Origin: Pseudomonas oryzae | GTDB lineage: Bacteria > Pseudomonadota > Gammaproteobacteria > Pseudomonadales > Pseudomonadaceae | DNA: 64,000 bases | NCBI RefSeq assembly: GCF_900104805.1 | Contig: NZ_LT629751.1 | Span: 1,159,001 to 1,223,000 of the forward strand | Reading direction: 5' to 3' | Shown: piece by piece, positions 30,956-38,261 of the stretch | Layout: each line of letters starts with the position of its first letter | Numbering within the stretch: the stretch's first letter is position 1 | Position numbers and translations under genes: made by a program | The notes under the pieces: model-generated | Database searches by the model: none | The model's input: only the letters and a program-made list of their open reading frames with translations | What the model was told of the DNA's origin: nothing

Positions 30956-31864
30956 TCAGGCGCCGGCCGAAGCCGGCCGATCATGGAAATCGCGGACCAC
31001 GGCGAGGAAGGCGGCGAGGATCGGCGAGTGGTCCTCGGCGCGGTAGATGCAGCTGAGGTCGATGCGCGCGTTGTCCGGCAGGCCGCTGAGCGGGCGGTAG
31101 ACCACCCCCGGCAACGCCAGCACGGCGGTTGACTGCGACACCAGGCAGGCGCCGAAGCCGCGGGCGACCAGCGCCACGGCGGTGACGGTGTCGCCGACCT
31201 CCTGGGCGATCTGCGGGACGAAGCCGGCCTGCTGGCAGAAGCCGAGCACCATGTCCATGAAGCTCGGCCGGCTGCCGCTGGGGAACAGGATCAGCGGGTG
31301 TTCGGCGAGCGCCTGGAACGGCACCACGCCCTCACTGGCCAGTGGGTGGTCCGCGCTCACCGCCAGCAGCAGCGACTCGGTGGTGACCAGCTCGGAGGCG
31401 ATGTCCGGCAACGGCGCGAGCATGCGGTTGAAGCCGGCGTCGATGCGCCGCTGGCGCAGGGCCTCGATCTGCTCGTGCTTGTTCATGCTGTGCAGGACCA
31501 CACGGACGTCCGGATAGGCGCCGCGGAAGCGCTCCAGCAGGCGGGGGATGATGTCGAGGATCGCCGAGCCGAATATGCCGACGTCGAGCCTGCCGAGCTT
31601 GCCCTGGCCGGCGCGCTGGGTGCGTTCGGTGGCCTGCTCGACCAGCGCGCGGATGTTGCGCGCCTCGTCGAGCAGCATCTCGCCGGCCGGGGTCAGCTCC
31701 ATGCCGCGCGGGGTGCGGGTGAACAGCAGCACGCCGAGCTCTTCCTCGAGCTGCTGGATCTGCCGGGTCAGCGGCGGCTGGGAAATGTGCAGGCGCGCGG
31801 CGGCCCGGCCGATGTTCTGTTCTTCGGCGACGGCGATGAAGTAACGGAGATGGCGCAGATCCAT
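30956..31864 (-). CDS. LysR-family regulator, BenM/CatR-like
   Basis: A 302-aa LysR regulator from ATG 31864 (MDLRHLRYFIAVAEEQNIG), AAGG upstream. The helix-turn-helix (AAARLHISQPPLTRQIQQLEEELGVLLF) is very close in style to BenM/CatM/CatR; residues 90-300 form the effector-binding domain. It is divergent from the cluster B gene at 32336, with an ATAC-N7-GTAG box between them, and further ATAC-N7-GTAT boxes at 33762 and 56587. BenM/CatM recognise ATAC-N7-GTAT, so I infer this protein binds these sites and may control cluster B and the lower meta pathway. The effector may be a muconate-like or other aromatic-derived acid, but that is a guess. Confidence 0.88.
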   Translation of the reverse strand: MDLRHLRYFIAVAEEQNIGRAAARLHISQPPLTRQIQQLEEELGVLLFTRTPRGMELTPAGEMLLDEARNIRALVEQATERTQRAGQGKLGRLDVGIFGSAILDIIPRLLERFRGAYPDVRVVLHSMNKHEQIEALRQRRIDAGFNRMLAPLPDIASELVTTESLLLAVSADHPLASEGVVPFQALAEHPLILFPSGSRPSFMDMVLGFCQQAGFVPQIAQEVGDTVTAVALVARGFGACLVSQSTAVLALPGVVYRPLSGLPDNARIDLSCIYRAEDHSPILAAFLAVVRDFHDRPASAGA

Positions 31865-31897
31865 GGGGCAGCCTTGTCGGAGCGATTCGGCCGCGCG

Positions 31898-31912
31898 ATA
31901 CCTTTGTGGTAG
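31898..31912. promoter_or_regulatory. LTTR box ATAC-N7-GTAG in divergent promoter
   Basis: ATACCTTTGTGGTAG, 34 bp upstream of the LysR start, one base off the BenM/CatM palindrome ATAC-N7-GTAT. Same core ATACCTTT as the boxes at 33762 and 56587. Confidence 0.55.
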
Positions 31913-31931
31913 CGGCGGCGGTTTTTTATGG

Positions 31932-31959
31932 TATTGGACGCCTGGGCATCCGGCCAATA
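31932..31959. promoter_or_regulatory. Inverted repeat TATTGG-N16-CCAATA
   Basis: Follows the ATAC box by about two helical turns. GGTATTGGACG recurs at 33795-33805, again behind an ATAC-N7-GTAT box and again followed by CAATAG, so the pair box plus inverted repeat is conserved between two promoters. Confidence 0.45.
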
Positions 31960-32033
31960 GATTGCCTGCGCACTCGGCCGGCCAAGTTACGGTCAGGTGT
32001 GGCAATCAAAATACACAAGGAAACGGAATTTAC

Positions 32034-32044
32034 AATAACAACAA
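32034..32044 (+). promoter_or_regulatory. AAnAAnAA tract in long leader of cluster B
   Basis: AATAACAACAA gives two overlapping AAnAAnAA matches. It is about 290 bp before the gene at 32336, so its effect on translation is uncertain. The rest of 31960-32335 has no gene; it is relatively AT-rich around 31980-32240. Confidence 0.3.
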
Positions 32045-32335
32045 CGATTTCGGTCGTGGATGGCACCGGAGCGCGGCGGCGGGAAACTTTGCGCCCGCGG
32101 ATTATCCAGCGCGGAGGGCATTTACCGCGTGCGGATAATTGCCTGCCAGTTTCGATTGTTCAATCACCCGGTCAATTAATGGCTGTCCCGCTTATTGTCG
32201 GGCGGCCCCGCAGGGATATTGCCCGGAGAATTGTCCGAACAAACTTGCGCAATTGCCTTCGATTGCCCGGCGAAGTTGGTTTCGCCGGGCGCTGCGCCAT
32301 TCCCGGTCGCAAGTCCCCGATTCGAGGATGTTTCG

Positions 32336-33691
32336 ATGTACCGGAAAACCACACTGGGAATGGCCCTGGCGGTCGCCGTGCTGGGCTCGCCGGCCGTGCA
32401 GGCGGCGGTGAGCGCGGAGGAGGCGGCCAGGCTGACCGATGGCACCCTGACGCCGTTGGGCGGCGAGCGCGCCGGCAACGCCGACGGCAGCATTCCCGCC
32501 TGGCAGGGTGGGCTGACCCAGGCGCCGTCGGGGCCGATGCTCGGCGATATTCCCGTCGATCTGTTCCCCGGCGAGCAGCCGCTGTACCGGGTCAGCGCCG
32601 CCAACATGGCCGCCTATGACGCGCTGCTCTCCGACGGCACCCGCGAGCTGCTGCGCAAGTACCCGGACAGCTTCCACCTCGACGTCTATCCCACCCATCG
32701 CACCGCCGCGGCGCCGCAGGCGGTGTACGCCAATGTCGCCCAGAACGCCGTGCGCTGCGGTATCCGAGACGGCTGGGACACCATCAAGGGCTGCATCGGC
32801 GGCATCCCCTTCCCGATTCCCGGACAGGGCGTCGAGGTGATGTGGAACCACCTGCTGCGCGTCGAGGCGCCGTCGATCGAGTACCGCTTCAGGAACATCG
32901 TCGGCAGCGCCGACGGCAGCCATACCCTGGCCACGCGCAACGAGATCGCCTTCCAGTATCCGCCGTACTACCAGGACGCCCGTCCCGAGGACTGGTCGGG
33001 CGAGTACGCCATGTTCCGCTACCTGACCGTCGAGCCGCCGTACAAGTCCGGCGAGGCGCTGGTCGCCCGCGACAGCATCAACGGCAAGTATCCGCGCCAG
33101 GCCTGGCAGTACCTGGTCGGCCAGCGCCGGGTGCGCCGCGCGCCGACGGTGTCCTACGACACGCCGGACTTCGTGTCCTCCGGCGCCAACTATTTCGACG
33201 AGGTGCAGGGCTTCTTCGGCGCGCTGGACCGCTACGACTGGCGCCTGGTCGGCAAGCGCGAGCTGCTGATTCCCTACAACACCAACGGTCTGCTGGCGGT
33301 CAGCGCCGACGCGGCGCTGGACCGGCACCACCTCGATCCCGACCACCTGCGCTGGGAGAAGCACCGCGTCTGGGAGGTGGAAGCCAGCCTGGCCCAGGGG
33401 CGCCGCCACGCGGTGCCCAAGCGCCGCTACTACATCGACGAGGACAGCTGGGCGATTGCCCTGGTCGACGGCTACGACAAGGACGGACGTCTGTGGCGCA
33501 CCACCCAGGGGATTCCCTACGTGGTGCCGGCCATCCCGGCCACCCTGCTGCGCACCGCCGTGGTGTTCAACCTCGAGGGCGGCACCATGAGCGTGGTGCA
33601 GATGCTCAACGGCGAGGATTTCCGCGTGGTGCCGCCCAAGCCGGAGAGCTATTTCACCGGCGCGGCGGTGGCCGGCGACGGCGTGCGCTGA
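32336..33691 (+). CDS. DUF1329 protein, first copy of cluster B
   Basis: A 451-aa protein. ATG 32336 has GAGG upstream and opens a signal peptide (YRKTTLGMALAVAVLGSPAVQA). DUF1329 hallmarks: AAVSAEEAARLTDG, NADGSIPAWQGG, YPTHRTAAAPQAVYANVAQNA, WQYLVGQRRVRRAPTVSYDTPDF, RWEKHRVWEVEA. Nearly collinear with the protein at 35621 and more distant from the cluster A homologue at 2808, pointing to duplication within cluster B. It stands alone before a second promoter region (33692-33929), so the two DUF1329 genes may be expressed under different control. Predicted periplasmic carrier; substrate unknown. Confidence 0.85.
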   Translation: MYRKTTLGMALAVAVLGSPAVQAAVSAEEAARLTDGTLTPLGGERAGNADGSIPAWQGGLTQAPSGPMLGDIPVDLFPGEQPLYRVSAANMAAYDALLSDGTRELLRKYPDSFHLDVYPTHRTAAAPQAVYANVAQNAVRCGIRDGWDTIKGCIGGIPFPIPGQGVEVMWNHLLRVEAPSIEYRFRNIVGSADGSHTLATRNEIAFQYPPYYQDARPEDWSGEYAMFRYLTVEPPYKSGEALVARDSINGKYPRQAWQYLVGQRRVRRAPTVSYDTPDFVSSGANYFDEVQGFFGALDRYDWRLVGKRELLIPYNTNGLLAVSADAALDRHHLDPDHLRWEKHRVWEVEASLAQGRRHAVPKRRYYIDEDSWAIALVDGYDKDGRLWRTTQGIPYVVPAIPATLLRTAVVFNLEGGTMSVVQMLNGEDFRVVPPKPESYFTGAAVAGDGVR

Positions 33692-33761
33692 GCCGCGCCC
33701 GGGGCCGTCTGGCGCGCCCGCCGCAGCGCTGGCGGGGCGTCATGCGGTCGCGCGTATGTCA

Positions 33762-33776
33762 ATACCTTTTGGGTAT
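33762..33776. promoter_or_regulatory. LTTR box ATAC-N7-GTAT before DUF1302 gene
   Basis: ATACCTTTTGGGTAT is a perfect match to the BenM/CatM palindrome, 154 bp before the DUF1302 ATG, in a 238-bp intergenic gap. Confidence 0.6.
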
Positions 33777-33795
33777 TGGCTAAGGCTTGAATCGG

Positions 33796-33823
33796 TATTG
33801 GACGGTAAGTCTCGCCGGCAATA
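33796..33823. promoter_or_regulatory. Inverted repeat TATTG-N18-CAATA
   Basis: Same arrangement as 31932-31959: GGTATTGGACG then CAATAGCTTG, about 33 bp after the ATAC box. May be a second regulator site or an extended LTTR activation site. Confidence 0.4.
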
Positions 33824-33900
33824 GCTTGTAAACCGACACCGCTGGAAGGCGGGGCGGGCACCGGGGAAGTGGGTGCGCGCAACAGCCGAACGAAATTGAC

Positions 33901-33911
33901 AACAACAATAA
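33901..33911 (+). promoter_or_regulatory. AAnAAnAA (Crc/Hfq-type) tract before DUF1302 gene
   Basis: AACAACAATAA gives two overlapping AAnAAnAA matches, 19 nt before the ATG at 33930. Parallels the site before the cluster A DUF1302 gene (767-774). Confidence 0.5.
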
Positions 33912-33929
33912 GATTTCGAGGATCAAGAC

Positions 33930-35588
33930 ATGGGCAACAGCACCAGTCTGCCGAAGTTCCACCTGAAGAAGCTGTTTTTCGCGGTCGCTGGAGCGGTTGC
34001 AGGCTTGTCGGCAACCAGTTCCGCCTTCGCTTTCCAGATCGATTCGGGCAATCCCGATCTGCGCATGTCCTGGGACAACACGGTCAAGTACAGCGCGGCC
34101 TGGCGTACCAGCGACGTGGATTCCGACATCGCCGACGATTCCCTCGGAGTTCAGGCCAACACCAACGATGGCGACCAGAACTTCGACAAGGGGCTTATCT
34201 CCAACCGTCTCGACCTGCTCTCCGAGTTCGACCTGCGCTACAAGCGCAACTACGGCCTGCGCCTGAGCGGTGCGGCCTGGTACGACGACGTCTACAACAA
34301 GTCCAACGACAACCCCGGCGACCTGGGTGGCGCGCTGGTCAACTCCCGCTCCGCCGACTACGACGAATTCACCGACGACACCGAGAAGCTGCACGGGCGC
34401 AAGGCCGAACTGCTGGACGCCTTCGTCTACGGCAGCTTCGCCCCGGCGAACATGAATCTCAACGCCAAGGCCGGCCGCTTCACCCAGCTGTACGGCGAGA
34501 GCCTGTTCTTCGGCTCCAACGGCATCGCCGCGGCGCAGACCTCGCTGGACCTGATCAAGGCGCTGTCGGTGCCCAACTCGCAGTTCAAGGAGATCCTCCG
34601 TCCGGTCGGCCAGGTCGCCGGCCAACTGCAGATCAACTCCGACGTGTCCATCGGCGCCTACTACCAGCTGGAGTGGCGCAAGAGCCGCCTGCCGGCCGCC
34701 GGCAGCTACTTCAGCTTCGCCGACTTCGTCGACGAGGGTGGCGAGTCGCTGATCCTCGGCCCGGGCGTCACCGCGCTGCGCGCCGACGACATCGAGGCCC
34801 GCGATTCGGGGCAGGGTGGCGTGCAGCTGAAGTTCAAGTCCGGCGACACCGAATACGGCATCTACGCGGCGCAGTTCCACGACAAGATGCCGCAGTTCTA
34901 CCTGTACCCGGACACCATGCGCTACGAGATGGTGTATGCCGAGGACATCCGCACCGTCGGCTTCAGCTTCAGCACCCTCGTCGGCGAGACCAACGTCGCC
35001 GGGGAACTGTCGTTCCGCGACGACATGCCGCTGGTGGCCCGCGGCAACACGGTGATCGTGCCCTCCAGCCTCGGCGCCGACGGTGGTGACGATGCCGCCT
35101 TCCCGAAAGGCCGCACCCTGCATGCCAACCTGTCGGCGATCACCGTGCTGGAGGCCAGCCCGCTGTGGCACGGCGCGTCATTCATCGGCGAATTCGCCTT
35201 CAACCGCCGCCTGAGCGTCACCGACAACAAGGACCAGCTCGATCCGGAGGCCACCCGCGACGCCGGCGCGCTGCAGTTCATCTTCACCCCCGAGTACTTC
35301 CAGGTCATGCCGGGTGTCGACCTGCAGGTGCCGATCGGCGTGAGCTACGGCCTGTTCGGCCGCTCCTCGGTCAACGGCGCGCTGTTCCCCGCCAACCACG
35401 GCGGCAACATCAGCCTCGGCCTCAAGGCCGAGTACCAGAAGACCTGGCAGGCCAGCCTCGGCTTCACCCACTACTACGGTCCGGACGGCTCGGTGATCAA
35501 GTACGACACCGCGGTGCCCGAACTCTCCTACGACAACTTCCACGGCGACCGCGACTTCGTGTCGTTCTCCGTGCAACGCACCTTCTGA
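33930..35588 (+). CDS. DUF1302 outer-membrane barrel-like protein (cluster B)
   Basis: A 552-aa protein with a long signal peptide (KKLFFAVAGAVAGLSATSSAFA). DUF1302 features: LRMSWDNTVKYSAAWRTSD, LISNRLDLLSEFDLRYKR, AGRFTQLYGESLFF, LEWRKSRLPAAGSYF, FSVQRTF at the C-terminus with a terminal Phe for outer-membrane assembly. About 100 residues shorter than the cluster A homologue, mainly in loops. It follows the ATAC-N7-GTAT promoter region and precedes a DUF1329 gene by 32 bp. Predicted outer-membrane channel for a hydrophobic compound. Confidence 0.87.
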   Translation: MGNSTSLPKFHLKKLFFAVAGAVAGLSATSSAFAFQIDSGNPDLRMSWDNTVKYSAAWRTSDVDSDIADDSLGVQANTNDGDQNFDKGLISNRLDLLSEFDLRYKRNYGLRLSGAAWYDDVYNKSNDNPGDLGGALVNSRSADYDEFTDDTEKLHGRKAELLDAFVYGSFAPANMNLNAKAGRFTQLYGESLFFGSNGIAAAQTSLDLIKALSVPNSQFKEILRPVGQVAGQLQINSDVSIGAYYQLEWRKSRLPAAGSYFSFADFVDEGGESLILGPGVTALRADDIEARDSGQGGVQLKFKSGDTEYGIYAAQFHDKMPQFYLYPDTMRYEMVYAEDIRTVGFSFSTLVGETNVAGELSFRDDMPLVARGNTVIVPSSLGADGGDDAAFPKGRTLHANLSAITVLEASPLWHGASFIGEFAFNRRLSVTDNKDQLDPEATRDAGALQFIFTPEYFQVMPGVDLQVPIGVSYGLFGRSSVNGALFPANHGGNISLGLKAEYQKTWQASLGFTHYYGPDGSVIKYDTAVPELSYDNFHGDRDFVSFSVQRTF

Positions 35589-35620
35589 GTTCATCTCCCC
35601 CTTAGTCGAGGAATATAAAA

Positions 35621-36976
35621 ATGCACAAGAAAACGGCTTTGTGGGCAGCGCTGGCTGCCGTATTGATGGGCGCGCAGGGTGCACAGGCCGCGGTGAGCGC
35701 CGAAGAGGCTGCGGCGCTGGGCAAGACCCTCAACCCGCTGGGTGGCGAGCTGGCCGGCAACAAGGACGGCAGCATCCCGGCGTGGAGCGGCGCCAAGGAT
35801 GTGGCGACCTCCGGTGCCAAGGTCGGCGACATCCCGGTGCAACCCTTCCCGGGCGAGAAGCCGCTGGCGCAGATCACTGCGCAGAACCTTGCGCAGTACG
35901 CCGACAAGCTCTCCGAGGGCACCCAGGCGCTGCTGAAGAAGTATCCGGACAGCTTCCGTGTCGACGTCTACCCGACCCACCGTACCGCCGCTGCGCCGCA
36001 GTACGTGTACGACAACACCGCCAAGAACGCCACCCAGTGCCAGCTCAAGGACGGCGGCAAGTCGCTCGAGGGCTGTTACGGCGGCGTGCCGTTCCCGATC
36101 CCCAAGGCTGGTATCGAGGTGATCTGGAACCACCTGCTGCGCGTCGAGAACGAGGCCACCGAGGTGGCCAACTTCAAGAACATCGTGCTGACCGCCGATG
36201 GCTCGCGCACCCTGGCGACCATGAACGACCAGTCCAACCAGTACCCGTACTACTACAAGGATGGCTCGGCGGGCACCTGGAGCGGCGAGTACTTCCTGCA
36301 GCGCTTCAGCACCATCGCCCCGCCGTTCAAGGCCGGCGAGTCGCTGGTGTTCCGCGACAGCATCGACGTCGCGCAGTCGCGCCAGGCCTGGCAGTACCTG
36401 GTCGGCCAGCGCCGCGTGCGCCGCGCGCCGACCGTGGCCTACGACACCCCCGACTTCGTCGCCTCCGGCGCCAACTACTTCGACGAGGTGATGGGCCTGA
36501 TGGGCCATATCGACCGCTACGACTGGAAGCTGGTGGGCAAGAAGGAGCTGTACGTCCCCTACAACGCCAACGAAGTGGTCACCGCCAAGCTCGACGAGGC
36601 CTACGGTCAGCACCACCTCAACCCCGACAAGGTGCGCTGGGAGCTGCACCGCGTCTGGGAAGTGGAGGCCAACGTCTCTGCCGGCAAGCGCCATGCAGTG
36701 CCCAAGCGCAAGTTCTACATCGACGAGGACTCCTGGATGGTCCTGCTGATGGACGGCTACGACAGCGAAGGCAAGCTGTGGCGCACCACCCAGATCACCC
36801 CGTTCGTACTGCCGTCCACGCCGATGCTGGCGCTCAAGCCGGCGCACATCTTCAACCTGCAGGCCAACACCATGAGCACCACCCAGTCGCTCAACGAGGC
36901 GGTCTACAAGGTGGTCGAGCGTCAGCCGGAGACGCACTTCACGGGTGATGCGGTCGCCGCCGAAGGCGTGCGCTGA
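35621..36976 (+). CDS. DUF1329 protein, second copy of cluster B
   Basis: A 451-aa protein with signal peptide (KKTALWAALAAVLMGAQGAQA). Same landmarks as the gene at 32336: EEAAALGKTLNPLGGE, NKDGSIPAWSGA, YPTHRTAAAPQYVYDN, WQYLVGQRRVRRAPTVAYD. Encoded directly after the barrel gene, as in cluster A, so this copy is the positional equivalent of the cluster A gene at 2808 while the one at 32336 is extra. Confidence 0.87.
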   Translation: MHKKTALWAALAAVLMGAQGAQAAVSAEEAAALGKTLNPLGGELAGNKDGSIPAWSGAKDVATSGAKVGDIPVQPFPGEKPLAQITAQNLAQYADKLSEGTQALLKKYPDSFRVDVYPTHRTAAAPQYVYDNTAKNATQCQLKDGGKSLEGCYGGVPFPIPKAGIEVIWNHLLRVENEATEVANFKNIVLTADGSRTLATMNDQSNQYPYYYKDGSAGTWSGEYFLQRFSTIAPPFKAGESLVFRDSIDVAQSRQAWQYLVGQRRVRRAPTVAYDTPDFVASGANYFDEVMGLMGHIDRYDWKLVGKKELYVPYNANEVVTAKLDEAYGQHHLNPDKVRWELHRVWEVEANVSAGKRHAVPKRKFYIDEDSWMVLLMDGYDSEGKLWRTTQITPFVLPSTPMLALKPAHIFNLQANTMSTTQSLNEAVYKVVERQPETHFTGDAVAAEGVR

Positions 36977-37127
36977 GTCCGCGCCTCAGGTCGCAGTCCC
37001 GGCACCTTCGCCCCGGGCGGGGTGCCGGAGTTTCCTCTCATGACTCTCCCGCCCGCAGGTGCCCCCAGCCAGGCGCCCCTGCTCGATGGTGCCTGTGGAG
37101 GCGGGGGGTCGGATTCGAGTACGCATC

Positions 37128-38261
37128 ATGCACGCGCCCTATCCGCTCCATCGCCGGACAGCCCTCGCTGCCGTCATGCTCTCCCTGGTCTGCCTGGCAG
37201 GCCCCTCCCAAGCCGCAGGCGGCGCCAAGGTGCCCGACCTGCTCGATCTCCCCGCCCGCGAGAGCGTGCGGGCCCAGCACAGCCTGCAACTGGCGGTGAC
37301 CCGCGCCGGCGACCGCCTGGTCGCTGTGGGCGAGCGCGGCGCCGTGCTGCTCTCCGACGACGCCGGGCGCAGCTGGCGCCAGGCCAGCAGCGTGCCGGTC
37401 AGCGTGGCGCTCACCGACGTGCACTTCGTCTCCGCCAGCCACGGCTGGGCCGTCGGCCACAGCGGCGTGGTGCTGGCCAGCCGCGACGGCGGCGAGACCT
37501 GGCAGCGCCAGCTCGACGGCAGCCAGGCCGCAGAGCTGATCCGCGACGACGCCAAGCGCCGCGTCGAGGCCGGCGAGGAGGGCGCGGCCGCCGCGCTGCG
37601 CAGCGCCGAATACCTGGTCAGCGACGGCCCGGACAAGCCGTTCCTCGGCGTGCGCTTCCGCGACGAGCTGCGCGGCTACGTGGTCGGCGCCTACGGCATC
37701 GCCCTGCAGACCAGCGACGGCGGCAAGAGCTGGCAGTCTCTGGTCGGGCAGATTCCCAATCCGCGCGGCAAGCACCTCTACCAGATCCAGATCGACGGCA
37801 ATGCGCTGCTGATCGCCGGTGAGCAGGGCGCGCTGTTCCGCTCCGTCGACGCCGGCGCCAGCTTCGCCGAGCTCCGCACGCCCTACGCCGGCACCTTCTT
37901 CGGCGCCCTGCAGCTGCCGGGCGAAGCCCTGCTGGCCTACGGCCTGCGCGGCAATGCCTGGCGCAGCGTCGACGGCGGGGTGAGCTGGCAGCGCGTCGAG
38001 CTCGACCAGCCGCTGACCTTGAGCGCCGGCCGCCAGCTGCGCGACGGTTCGCTGCTGCTCGCCGACGAGAGCGGCCGCCTGCTGCGCAGCACCGACGGCG
38101 GCCAGCACTTCGCCGCCCTGGCGGTGCAGCCGGGCACCGGCCTCACCGGCATCGCCGAGGCCGCCGACGGTGCCCTGATTCTTTCCGGCGCGCGCGGGCT
38201 GTCCCGCGTCGAGCCGGATGCTGTCGCTTCACGGGTTCAGGTTTCGGGAGTCCAACAATGA
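37128..38261 (+). CDS. YCF48-like beta-propeller, secreted (cluster B)
   Basis: A 377-aa protein. I place the start at ATG 37128 where a signal peptide begins (HRRTALAAVMLSLVCLAGPSQA); the frame is open upstream and the RBS is weak. Propeller blades repeat VLLSDDAGRSWRQ, VLASRDGGETWQR, ALQTSDGGKSWQS, AWRSVDGGVSWQR, LLRSTDGGQHF. The mature N-terminus shares LDLPAR with the cluster A protein. Its stop overlaps the RND start by 4 bp (ATGA), so propeller and transporter are translationally coupled, which supports a physical partnership. Confidence 0.86.
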   Translation: MHAPYPLHRRTALAAVMLSLVCLAGPSQAAGGAKVPDLLDLPARESVRAQHSLQLAVTRAGDRLVAVGERGAVLLSDDAGRSWRQASSVPVSVALTDVHFVSASHGWAVGHSGVVLASRDGGETWQRQLDGSQAAELIRDDAKRRVEAGEEGAAAALRSAEYLVSDGPDKPFLGVRFRDELRGYVVGAYGIALQTSDGGKSWQSLVGQIPNPRGKHLYQIQIDGNALLIAGEQGALFRSVDAGASFAELRTPYAGTFFGALQLPGEALLAYGLRGNAWRSVDGGVSWQRVELDQPLTLSAGRQLRDGSLLLADESGRLLRSTDGGQHFAALAVQPGTGLTGIAEAADGALILSGARGLSRVEPDAVASRVQVSGVQQ

